Assembly: GCF_019649055.1 (NCBI RefSeq)
Contig: NW_026570243.1
Span: 186,001 to 250,000 of the forward strand
DNA: 64,000 nucleotides
Reading direction: 5' to 3'
DNA from: Paramacrobiotus metropolitanus
Taxonomy: Eukaryota; Tardigrada; Eutardigrada; Parachela; Macrobiotidae
Position 1 is the stretch's first letter; each line of letters opens with the position of its first letter. The notes under the pieces are model-generated. The model did not search any database. It saw nothing but the letters and a program-made list of their open reading frames with translations, and was not told the DNA's origin. Below are positions 46,990 through 58,900 of the stretch, in pieces. Both the position numbers and the translations under genes were made by a program.

Positions 46990-47398
46990 TTACGGTAGCG
47001 GTATGGAAGTTCAACGGATTGTGGGCGTGGTCTCGAAGTGAACCCGATGAACCAGACTATGTTACCAAATTGTTTATAGACAGTTTTATTTAGTTTTTTT
47101 TTGCTGATTCTGAAAAGCGAAGAATTTTGGTCATGTGACCTTTCCGTATTATGGTTTCGGTGGTCACGTGACCGTTTTCTGCTTATAACTATGTCCAGTG
47201 ACCTTTCGATGACCTTTAACTTCAATGGTCTAACTCAACTCGATCTGGCCTACAAAGTGGTTCACTGGTTCAGGTGGTTCGGTTGTTGGTTCACTGCGTT
47301 CACCAAATCCTCGATCTGAGAATTTCCTCAAAACATATATTTACAACATACGCTCAAAAGTCTTAGAATTTGGTTTCAGCGATAGACGAAGATGCCGT
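46990..47398. other. left flank of the LTR element
   Basis: No gene. GGTCACGTGACC (47,161-47,172) is a perfect 12-base palindrome around an E-box core; GGTCATGTGACC lies about 25 bases earlier. Confidence 0.4.
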
Positions 47399-47782
47399 TG
47401 TCAGAGACCGCACACTCGAGGCGGTAGACACCTCTTGTGGCTTTGCTCTGTCGCCCGCCCGCGCACGGCTACTCCATTCGTGCCGCGCTATTACGCTGCT
47501 CACTCAGCGTATACTTTGTCTACGCTGACCAATCAGCGCATTTCTGCACTCTTGGGGGCGTAGCCCAGCGCCTACGAGCGATTCCATGCTTTACGGCATC
47601 AGCTGTTGCATACCTGCAGCACGCTGCATCAGTACACTTTTACCGATTTGCGCGCTTGCAGCTACTTTTCCACAGCTTACGCCGCATTGGCTTTTCTGTG
47701 TTTGTTTTGTGGTTGCTTTATTGTTACCAATAAAGGCGATATTTGCCCCACTTTTCGCTCTGCTTCCGTGTCACATCTGACA
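47399..47782 (+). repeat. 5' LTR, 384 bp
   Basis: Begins TGTCAGA and ends TCTGACA, a perfect 7-base terminal inverted repeat with the canonical TG...CA. AATAAA at 47,729-47,734 suits the R-region polyadenylation signal. The PBS begins at the very next base. Boundaries are inferred from these signals, because the 3' LTR is outside the window. Confidence 0.8.
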
Positions 47783-47795
47783 TGGTAGCAGTATC
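47783..47795 (+). promoter_or_regulatory. primer binding site, initiator-Met-tRNA-like
   Basis: TGGTAGCAG directly follows the LTR CA end. It is complementary to the 3' end of animal initiator methionine tRNA (CTGCTACCA) for nine bases, after which the match fails (TATCG). Confidence 0.7.
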
Positions 47796-47863
47796 GTTCG
47801 GTTTTCCTTCCTGCGAACCTCTGATCTCCCAGTGAAGGCACCATCGGTCGAACTACGCTGATC

Positions 47864-48083
47864 GCCTATAAGTAGGCCAGCCAACCCGCGACCATCATCT
47901 CCTGCATCATACAGGTTTCATTGGAAACCTGCAGCGCGACGGATTACTTATACGGGTCAGGCTCATAAGTGGGCCTCCCGCAGCTTTGGCTCCCCGCGCA
48001 AAAACTGCGTTGGGTACGTCGCTGTTGACCAAATAAGCGCCCTACCGGGTCGCGTTGATACGGGTCAGGTCTATAAGTAGACC
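47864..48083 (+). promoter_or_regulatory. three leader hairpins with TAAG loops
   Basis: GCCTA-TAAG-TAGGC (47,864-47,877), GGCTCA-TAAG-TGGGCC (47,960-47,975) and GGTCTA-TAAG-TAGACC (48,068-48,083). The tetraloop is constant while stem pairs change on both sides together (C-G to T-A and so on), which indicates selection on RNA folding. The position between PBS and gag suits genome packaging or dimerisation (inference). Confidence 0.75.
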
Positions 48084-48128
48084 TCCCGCAGCTTTGGCTC
48101 CCGGCGCAAAAACTGCGTTCGGTACGGT
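47953..48128 (+). repeat. 106-bp-period leader duplication
   Basis: ACGGGTCAGG...CTCCCGCAGCTTTGGCTCCC followed by a CGCA-AAAAC-TGCG hairpin occurs twice (from 47,952 and 48,060). The second and third TAAG hairpins belong to these units. Confidence 0.85.
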
Positions 48129-48797
48129 CCTGTAACTCCATTACGCCCTATCGGGTGCGCTAGCGGCCCTTACGGTAGAAAAGGGTGAAGGGGAACGACG
48201 GAGCAGCAGTTTGGACGAGGAAAAACTCGGTAAGACCTGTTGTGGCGTCGTAGGTTTTCGGAGAACTTTCAAAAAAATTCGAGGTTTTCGCGTAGAACCT
48301 AACTAAAACCCTTCATAACTTTTGAACCGTTCATCCGATTCGCTCAAAAATAGCTTTTTCGGATTCCTCATGAAATTCTACACTAGAATCGTGTAGCGTT
48401 ACTCTCGAAAAAATTTTACCAAATTTTTTACGAATTATCGGCGAAAAATAATCGCCATTTTGTCCAGCCGGAATTTTCGCGAAAAAGTCGCGTGACGTCA
48501 CAGTGGTAACTTTCCATAAAATTTCGACCAATCAGAACACGTGGGAAACTTCCCCGTGTTATAACGTCGTAGTGACTCATTTGATTTTTTGAATTTTGCT
48601 CACGGCACGCTACTCGTGACGTAGAGCTTATCGCAAGACCACTTGGTAACTGACGTCACACTGGTCAGTAACGTAACATAGGGCCATTGGAAGCTAACGC
48701 TAAACCTGAGCTCTAGCGTACCTGACCAGCACCGACAGCGATCCAACCCGTTCCGGTCCGGACCAAGACCAAAGAAAATTTTCTAAGTCCCAATACC
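48084..48797 (+). other. rest of the gag leader
   Basis: About 700 bases of untranslated leader between the hairpin units and the gag ATG, with no long ORF on the + strand. The ATG context is AATACCATGG, favourable for initiation. Confidence 0.5.
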
Positions 48798-51700
48798 ATG
48801 GGCCAAACCCAAAGCGCCTTGGCCAAGGTGATGCCATACACCAGCCATGAGCAACTCCAACGGAGATTGCTCAGTCCCATGGACGGGCGCCAACCTAATG
48901 AATATAAAAAGCAGCTCGGGAAGAACTACGCCACGCGTGAACCAACGGGACCTTACGGGTTCCGTAACGCAAGGCCAACCAGTTCTGACCAGGACGAGCC
49001 AAACTCGGCCGGCTCTACGAGTTCGGTCGAGGCCAAAGCCAGGCGGGACAAACAAATCCTGCCAGTCGACTTGGAGACAAGCGACGAAAGCTTGGACGCC
49101 ACCCGGGACGACACATTCCAGGAGGCATCCGATGAACTGTCCGAGGCCAACCAGCCTCAGGACAGCCAACCTGGCGCCGATAGGACGGCCCAGGCCAACA
49201 GTGTCCCTCGGGACTTGGCACAACAACCGGCCATACCTGGTCCGGGCCAAGTCCAACCTGAGGCGCCAACGGCGGCCACAGGTGAGGACAAGACACGCCA
49301 TACCGGACCAGGGCCAAACAACTTGGCCCGGTCCAACCTTGATGTCCAGGATCTGACAGCACGTCCAACCCTACCGGGCTCGGACCAGATCCAACCTGAG
49401 GCACCAACGGTGGCCAAAGGTGGACGCAAGGCTAAGGGCCAAGCCAAAAAGGCTGGTCCAAAGGCAGACGACCAGGGCCAACAGCCCGTGAGTCAGTCGC
49501 CACTCATGTTCGAAACCGATGGCTCAATACAAACGCCATCGCCAACCAATGACGTCATCGGCGCGTCTGGCCCGTCCAAACCGGACCAAGAGCCATTTGT
49601 GGACCTGGCACAACTGAACAGGGCCACAGCCAGGATGGACCTTAACCAGCCCACCTGGGACGTAAACAGCGCCAGCGTCAGCCCGCTAAAGCTGATCCAG
49701 GCAACCCGGCCCGAGGAAATCGACGAAGTCGACCAACTTCGGACCACGGTACGGGACCTGACCAAACAGCTAGCGGACATAGCGGAGGCCGCCCTAGCAT
49801 CCGAACGTTGGATGCAGGACGAAATCTCCAAACACAAAGACCTTGCGTTCCAATCGGACGCAGAGGCTAAACGTGTCTCGGCCATACTGGCCCAGACCCA
49901 ACTTGAGCTAACTTAGCTTAAGTTGTCACCATGTCCCAATGCTGAGCGCGACCAGCTCAACAGGACAATCCACAGCCTAGAAATGGCTGTGGCGGGACTT
50001 GAAGCCCTGCTCACCTCTACGAGGAATGAGCTGGCCAAAGCCAAGGATGACTTGACTGCGGCCCGGACCACCATTGATGAAACCGATTCTGAGGCGGACC
50101 GCCTTCAGAATGACAATGATCGTCTGACCGACGACTTGGCCAACCTGCAGGACGAAATCAATCGCCTGCGGAACGGCTATAACCTTCTTTATGAGAGCCA
50201 CCAGAACCTCATGAAGACGATCCAACAAGGAGGACTGATGAGCCAAACGGTTCAGCAGAAGGAAGCACAAAACGTGCAACTCCAGCAACAGATCGTTGCC
50301 TTCCAGAGCCAGCTCAAGACCGAATCAACCATTCGGGTCCAACTTGAGCAAAACAGCACCATTGGACATCAAAACTTTGTCCAACTGGAGCAGGCCTTCG
50401 CCCAAGCCAAACAAGTGATCCAGGGCCAACATGACCGGATCATCACATTGGAGGCCAATAACGCCGGCCTGGTCAAAGACTACCAGGCGGCCACTCAACG
50501 CATAACCGAGCTGAACGAGGACCTGGAAAGGCTAAGCACGGAGAACGCCTGCTTAGACGCGGAAAAATCACATCTCGAGAACTTACATTCCGAGATGTCC
50601 GCGGAACCACCATCCTACCATACCTTTCCGGACTCGGATACACAGCGCCGACAAGAAAAAGTCGACGAGGCTTTGCGGCAGGGCCAACGCTTCTACCGAG
50701 AGCCAGTTTATCATCAGCAAAACTATAACGTCAACATGGCTGTGGAAGGACCATCGGTTGGACATCCCCCAACGGGGCCAACCATACCTGCGCCTCCCAG
50801 CCCGGCGGACCGTGGAACATCAACGGCGACAGTAACGCTGCCGCCACCACCAGTCCCGGTCACCACATCAGCCACTATTGGTCCAACGACAATAGTGACG
50901 CCCGCAACGCAGACTCATCCGTCCGCGTCAAGCGGGCCATACTTTGACCCAAGCCAGGCGATACCGAGCCACAGCTACTTTGGGTCAAGGCCACTATACC
51001 CGTCCTTGTTCCCGAACATGGACTTCAACTTTGGTCCACATTCGGCCACAAGCCAGGCTCAGACCAGCGGCATGGATCCGAACCGGACCAGCCTGCCGAG
51101 CCCAATGTTCGGACCATCGGCCACACAAGGACAGATGGGAGGCCAAAGTGGTACACCAACGGTGCAACAACCACTAGTAGGCCAACTAAGCCTATTTGGC
51201 CCTCCCATCTCGGCGGCAGCCCAAACAGCCCAAGCTCAGCCACAGACGGGCCAAAATGCGCCCCAGGGCCAAACCATGCCCCAACCATTAGGTGGACCGC
51301 CAACAGCGGCCACGCTATCAGGACCAGCAGCCCAACCAGGCCAGGGCCAGAATACGCCCATGTTGGTCCAGCTCCCGAATGGAGCATATGGATGGATGGC
51401 GTCCAACGGAGCCATCCAGATCACACCGGGACAGCCAATGTTGGCTCAACCCCAGCAGGTGCCACAGATGCCACAGCAGCAGCCGACACCTGCCCCGTCG
51501 CCACCGGCCAGTCCTACTCTCTCAACCAGAGAGCAAATAAGGGAAATGGCCCAGGAGATGGGAAAAGCTCAAGCAAGAGCTCAAGTCCGCACCGCGTTAC
51601 CAAAATTTGTTGGTAACAAAACAATGGTGAAAGGATGGCTTGCACAGGTCCGACGGATCTGCAAGCAGTCGTCCGATCTGAACCAACCAGATCCGGACTT

Positions 51701-52946
51701 TATGAGCCGAATTTACATGGCCCTATCGGACCCTGTAAAGGAATGGTACACTGGTCAAGCCAATCGTGAAGACGAGGACGGCTAGACAGTGGAGGAGTGG
51801 CTCCAAAAATTTGCCACTCGATATGGAGATGACAATCAGCAGGCAACTGCCATGGGAGAAATTACCCACCGGTACTATCAACACTTGACCGAAACCCCTG
51901 AGCAGTATTACGACGCCATGCTGACTCTCCAGACGCGCGCAGGCCTGGATGATACAATGACTCTTCACTTCTTGCGAGAGAATGTGAAAGAGCCGGAACT
52001 GCGCCGCGCTCTGGATATCCGGATACCAAAGTCACCGGCAGAATTCCGGGACTACGTCCGGCAGTACACAATGGGAAAGCCGGAGTACGAGGGAAAGGCG
52101 GGCCGCGGATCAATCATCCGGACGGCCACACAAATGCCATTGGCCCAAGTCGTACCACAGCAACCGGCACTCTATCCTCCGCAGGCGACACAGGCCCAAA
52201 TCGAGGCAACATATGCCGCCATCGCGGCCTTGAACTTAGCCTCCCCACAACGTGGGCCCACACCGCCCAACGGCGGTAGTGGCGGCTATGGCCAGGCCCG
52301 AAACCAGGGCAACTTTGGCTACAGCCAGGGCAACAGCGGCGGAGGACCAAAGGGCAAGTTCTCCAAGAGCCAGAACGCCAGCTTTAGCGGAAGCCAAGGC
52401 GGCAACAGCCCTGGTGGACAAAACCGAAGCCCAGGAGGCCAGAGTGGCCAACGCCAGACTCTGAGCCCCGAAGAGGCCCGTAGACAAGAGGACGTGTATA
52501 TCGACCGAGTCGAGCGCATGTTCGAACGATGGGCCAAAGACGGGATTATCACTTGTAGCCACTGCCTGTGGGGAAACCACCCAACCGACGGCTGCGGCTA
52601 CGCAAACAGGCCATACGGCGAGAATCCAAACCGGAAGTGGTATTTGGATTGGAGGAGCCGTTACACAAAGGGCTACCCTACCGGGTCAGCCAACCCTAAC
52701 CGCTTCGGCTTAGTGCCACCCAAACAACCCAGACCACAACGTGGTAATGGGGGGAATGGCAGCCGAAGACAGTCCACCGGCTCAGGAAACGGGTCAGGTG
52801 GCGGCAACCGGCAGAACGGTCCAAAGCAGGGATATCAGACGCCAGCCAATGAAAGGCCAGCGCTACCACCCATACCGGACCAGCTGGTAAAGCCAAACGG
52901 CGGAGGCGGCCCTAGCCGGGCCAGCCCAACCGTGGGAAACGCTTAA
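48798..52946 (+). CDS. gag polyprotein frame with two in-frame TAG codons
   Basis: One frame of 1,382 sense positions, interrupted only at 49,914-49,916 and 51,783-51,785, both TAG. It starts MGQTQS, an N-myristoylation signal (Gly2, Ser6). Next come a Pro/Asp-rich part, a coiled coil (about 49,700-50,600; LEALLTSTRNEL, DRLQNDNDRLTDDLANLQDE), PPSY (50,607-50,618, a PPxY budding motif), a long Pro/Gln-rich stretch, and a retrotransposon-gag (capsid) region around 51,590-52,070. After a Gly/Gln-rich linker comes a CCHC knuckle CSHCLWGNHPTDGC (52,554-52,595) with exact C-x2-C-x4-H-x4-C spacing. The second TAG cuts the capsid domain, so the copy as read makes no full Gag unless TAG is read through. 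Both fit CAG (Gln) to TAG changes. Confidence 0.85.
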
Positions 52947-55900
52947 GGTCGGGGAGTATCGGCAACTCACCTGACCTAAGACCGGAACCTAAACCGCCGG
53001 ACATAACCCCTTTACAGTTACTGACCCACATGGATCCCACATTAACCCACATGGCCCAACAGCCTACTAGCGGATCCAGGCTTCGCGCCAAACCAGCGCC
53101 TAAGCCACCTGGCTCTAGAAGTGATGCCAGGCCGACACTCGCACTGCAGGCGACCAAGTCGATTTTCGGAGCCTCATCTAACCCTGAGGCCAACCGACCA
53201 TCAAAACTCGGAGCCGCAGCTATTGCTAAGGCCAACCGAGCACGTGGCAAAGCGAGACGTCGCACCACGAATATGACGTATCCTAAATCAGCGTCAAACA
53301 CATCCACCGACAGCGCACCGGATGGATGGTCCGTACAAGATACGGACAGTGAGGTCGGATCCTTAAAAGATTGGACAGCCGAACCTCTTGAGGCGTCAAG
53401 CCCCCGTACCTGCTGGCCCCAGATCGGTGGACGACCCCTCGGCACCACACCAACGGTGCGAACCATTACCAGCTCACGGACTTTCCTGAACACCAAAAAC
53501 ATGTTTTCGACCCTACGGGTAGAGGAAACATCACCGCAGGAAGAGTCCGTCCAACAGGAGCTTTTAGCACCTAACTACGCTCCTGACGATCCAGGACCAG
53601 TGTCGCTAATCCCCATTGTACCGGTGATGCGGGAAGTGACAGTTGGCCTCGATGAAAACCGCAAACCGCGAACCGTTAGAGCATGGACACACAAAGTCCA
53701 AATTGGACCAGTCCACACGCTCGCTATGCTGGACACTGGAGCGGAGACATCCCTCATCAGCCAGCAATTCTGCACCGCCAATGGCATCAAAACAGAGCCA
53801 TTAGGACGGAACACCAAAATCCTTGGTGTTGGCGGACAAACCGCCTTTGTGGTCTCTCACTGCTGCACCGTACCGGTGACATTGCAGGGATACAAGAGCC
53901 ACCACACGTTCTTCGTCCAACCGACGTTAACGGACGTGCACGTATTACTTGGTTGTGACTATCTCCACTCCAAGTTTACGTTTATCCTCAAGCCAAACGA
54001 AGAAATCGTTTGGGACGCGGTAAAGTCAATCCCGATACCAGAGGCACCGGGACCCGATGATGAAGTGAGATTCAATCGGCTTGATCATCCGAAAAGTTCT
54101 CCTTCTACCTGCTGGGAATGCCTGGAAACCATTGAAAGCCTCATATGGGAGCTGCGCGTCCATAACGCAATCGAGCGGTATATGACTCAATTCCGTGCAG
54201 GCATACTTAAGCCAAATCACGGGATAGTAAAGACTATCCCGATACCAGAGGCACCGGGCCAACGGCCGGTGCCTGACAGAGAAATTAAAGAGAAACTGGT
54301 CCAGCGATACAAGACTTGGTTTACGGGAGTAAGACACTTCCTGGAATACCGCGCTGACCGACTCTTTGCCCTTGAAGTGGGCTGGCTTGAAGAAAAAGGC
54401 GCACCACTAACGTGGCCGCAGTTAGCCGAACAATATGGACCATTCGCCCAGGAACTGGACGACTTGGTCCAAGAAGGATCTCTTTGGGAGGACGAACGTC
54501 TAGCCCTCGTGTGGGAATACAGGGAGTACCACATGGAAGCACCGAAAGCACTCCAAAAGATGTGCACGGAACTCTTCGACGAAGTCATAACACTTCGAAG
54601 ACAAATGGCCCAACACTCTGGTGTAACCGCCACTATTTGGCCAAAGTATGACCTGAGCCTGACTAACGTCAGGACAATACCGGAACCATTGCCAGAAGCG
54701 GCACCGCACATAGCGACAGAAGTGCGCTTCAATGATGGCCCACACCCAGAGCAGGGAGGCCATCGAAGGGACACCAGCCAGAACGAGCAGGACCCTTCAT
54801 CAGAGGAAGTCCAACTGACTTGTCCTCTATGTGGAGACGGCGTTGAAGCAGTAATACGGGCCATACAAACCCGTTCGGCTCAACGGTGGGCAGGAGGCCG
54901 ACCAGCCTCGCCACTCCCTAACGGGAGCCGTCCAACCACTTTGGCGGAACTGGACGAACCTGAGAACCAGGAAATCGTAACCGGGACGCCAGAGATCCAA
55001 ACAGTGGATCTCACAGCCAAACCGGCACCAACAGTGGCCGGCGGCGAGCCAACCTCTAACGAGGACAAAGGCGAGCCAAAGCCTGAGCAGGACGATAAAC
55101 CCGTGTCTACCGACTCGGACGTCCAAAGCTCAAGTGACTCACCGGACACGGACTCTGACAATCAATCGTCGGAGGGGTCAAGCGATGACGAAGAGGACAC
55201 AGAAATTCTCCAACTCCGAGCCGAGGCGCCGGTAATCCGCAAACTGCGGACCGAACGTCCAATGGACTGCCTTAAGGAGGAGAGAGAAGTTGTCTTCGTC
55301 AACCAGCGGTACACTTTACCAGCATACTCAACCTGCTGGATCAAGGTCCGGTCCTATCGGACTATGGACCCGGGACGGCCAATCCACTTTAAATCGCTGA
55401 GACGACCACACCGCTTGGTCTTACCGATCGAAGCGAAGGTCCAAACTCGACATGGCGAACATGCGTGGATTCAGGTCCAAAACAAATCCCTGAGAGACCA
55501 AGTCCTCCGTAAAGGTGCAAAGATTGGCCATATGTACTACAGTGACATATACGAGCCAGACATCAAGGAGGATGGAGTAGATTGGTCCATTCCCAATGCC
55601 GACGCCTTACCATGGCCAAAAGTGGCAGGGAACAACCCAAATCGGTACCGCACCATTAATGACCATGCTATGGTCCGGGCAACTGTAAAAGTGGAACTCT
55701 CACCGGAGTCCATAACCCCGGTCCAAGTTAGCATCGACTTTCCCGTCGACCCGAGACAGAAACTTATGTACCTCGGAAGCCAAGACACCAAACGGAGTCT
55801 GGCCATGCTCGACGGACCAGTCCAGCATAATGGCACTAGTTTCACCATACTGGTGTCAAACTACTCCAAAGAGCCCCATATACTCCGGAAAGGAGTCAAC

Positions 55901-58900
55901 ATGGGCCAGGTGGAGCCATACGAGGAAATCTCGGATGAAGACTACGCCAAGATCAATTCCCTCCAAACCGGAGAGGAAGATCCAGAAGTGGAGCGGGAAA
56001 TCCGCGCCCACATCGCCAACGCACATTTTGGCGACCACCTGACCGAAGAGCAGATTGCTCTACTCCGTCAGGACTTATGGGAACTCAGGGCCATATTCCC
56101 GACGTCCAAAAAGCCTTACGGCGACGTCAAAGGAGTGACCCACGTCATAGAAGTTGGCGACGCTGCACCAATCAAAATGAACCCAACCCGAACGAGTTGG
56201 AAGGGACGAGAGTTCATAAATAAGCACGTCCAAGAAATGTTGGACCAAGGCGTCATTGAACCGTCCATGGCAGCGTGGAGTTTCCCAGTGGTCCTCGCTT
56301 CAAAGAAAAACGGCGACGGGACCATGGGCACCAGGTTCTGCATAAACTACATAAAGCTGAACTCGGTGACCAAAAAGAACAATTATCCATTGCTCAATCC
56401 AGACGAACTTCTGGGTCAATGTGCAGGAAACGCCTATTACGGCAAGGTAGATTGTCAGTCCGGATTCTGGCAAATCCCTATGGACCCAGCGTCCATGGAC
56501 TACACTACCTTCGTGACTCCAGAAGGGATGTTCCGGTTCAAACGAATGCCGTTTGGCGTCTGCAATGGGCCAGCCACATTCCAAATGACAATGGACAAGA
56601 TAATGGCGCCGGCCCGCAAACAAGGCGGCGTCTTCGCATACATCGACGACGTGATATTTTTCGGCAAAACATTCGAGGAATTCAGGAAAGCGTTCAGAAA
56701 CACGCTCCTTTGCCTCAGAGACGCCGGATTCACGATAAAACCGTCGAAGTGCGAATTCGGAATGGAAAAACTCCAATTCCTTGGACACATCCTCAGCAAG
56801 GATGGTGTCCATACCGATCCCGAGAAGGTAGCGGCTATCGCCGAGAAACTACCGCCCAAGACCGAGCGTCAACTTCGCTCGTTCCTTGGACTCGCCAACT
56901 ATTACCGGAAGTTCATCCAGGGCTACGCCCAGAAAACTTCCAAAATGTATGAACTCCTGCGGAAGGAAAGTTCGGTCAAGAACGACTTGACTGACGCCCA
57001 CACCGCCGAGTTCAACGAAATCAAAAAGGCCCTAACGGAAGCCCCAATATTGGCCAAATTCGATGCGACCAAACAGACTACCATCGAATGTGATGCAAGT
57101 GGTGCTGGCATCGGAGCCATACTCAGCCAGGACTCAAGGCCAATCGCCTACGCAAGCCGTGTCCTACATGGCGCTGAGAAAAACTACGGCGTGACCGAAT
57201 GGGAATGCTTAGCCGTAGTATGGGCCGTCCAAAAGTTTAAGCACTATATCGACCACGGACCATTTACCGTTAGGACGGACCATAGAGCCCTAACCAATCT
57301 GCTCAGATGCGAGTCTAACCGGCCCGGCATCAATCCTCGTCTTACTCGATGGGCCCTCGCCTTACAGGGACGGGACATCACCATCGAGTACAAGCCAGGC
57401 ACATTCTGCGACAACGCTGACGCATTGTCCAGATGGCCGCTCGAACGGGACGATGACAAAGGTCCACATGAAGAGTTGGACCAAGTCCCAAACTTCGAGG
57501 ATTATAAGGACGAGATCCCAGCACGCATCATAAAGGTGCGCAGGCTGCAAGTCACGGATGAGGATCCCACAACTGAATGGGACAAGCCTCTCCTTCCCGA
57601 TTGCAGTGCAATCACAGAATGGGACCAGTTCAGCACGGCGGACATACGGGTCATTAATGTACCGGCACCCACACCGGGAGAGCCAGAGCCCGACGTCCCA
57701 CCGTGTCCAGGAAAAGTCACGGACCGCACCGCGCAAGAACTGCGACGGATGCAGCACCGTGATCCAACTCTGGCCAAGAAAATCCACGAGTTGGAACATC
57801 AAAGCGAAATGGACAAGAGGTCCAAATTACCTGAACATTACCAGATGGACAAAGGTGTGCTCTACCGACTCACCGAAATTAATGCGAAACTTGAAAGGAG
57901 ATTCGTAGTCCCTCTGTTTATGCGGAAAAATATTATCCAGTCCCTCCATGATGGAAAAACAGGGAACCATTTTGGATACCGCAAGACCATTGAAGCAGCC
58001 AAACTCAGGTACTACTGGGACCGTATGAGCTGCGACATACACGACTACATCGACCGATGTCAGACGTGTATTTTCGGCAAAGTACCGCGGCGAGCTACCT
58101 ACGGTAAGCTGCAGCCGACCGAAGCTGTTGCACCTTGGTACCGCGTCTTCGCCGACTTCAAAGGACCTTTACCGGTGACTCAAACTAAGAAGTACCGGTA
58201 CATTGCTGTGGTGGTCGAACAAATTACGAAATTCACCATAGCCCGGCCGACCAAGACAAATTCGGCCAAAGAATTCGAGAAGTTCTTTGTCGAAGAAGTC
58301 GTACTAAAGTACGGCATGCCACATACAATGCACTCCGACCGGGGCACGCATTTTACGGCAAAATCCTTCGCCAAAGTGGCGAAAATCTTCGGCATTGAGC
58401 AGACCTTCGGATCCGCTTACCACCCAGAGGGCCAAGGCCAAGTCGAACGCCAGATGCAAACGATCTGGGACGGAATTCGAAACTTTGGCGGCGCCGGCGA
58501 CGAACATCGTTGGCACCGGGCCCTACCTTACGTGATTTCCGGCATGAACCGTGCCGTTCACGCAACCACCGGATTCTCGCCATACCACATGCTGTATGGA
58601 CGAGAAATGACCATACCGCAAGACGTCCTCGCTGGGACCAACGTCCCAGAAACATTCACGACTAACGAACGTTACGTCAAGAGGATGCAGCAGCGCCTGA
58701 ACCGGGCGCATGAAATTGCGAAAACGCGGATCGAAGAAGGATTCCTCAGGGACGCGGCCATCTACAACAAAAAGAAGTCGCAGGCCGAGTTCAAAAAGCG
58801 GGACTTGGTCACCCTGAAGAATATGATAGACGACCCGACAAACCCAAACAAGTTCGAAGGCGTCTACATCGTCCTCGGCATACCCAAGCCGAACACTTAC

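Noticed and set aside
48783-49447. Long antisense ORFs opposite gag, pol and ORF3
   Set aside because: These are shadows of GC-rich, Pro/Gln-rich coding on the + strand; no start context, motifs or conservation of their own.
56275-56952. 225-codon + strand ORF inside pol in another frame
   Set aside because: It overlaps the RT core, which is unquestionably coded in the pol frame; the codon pattern belongs to pol.
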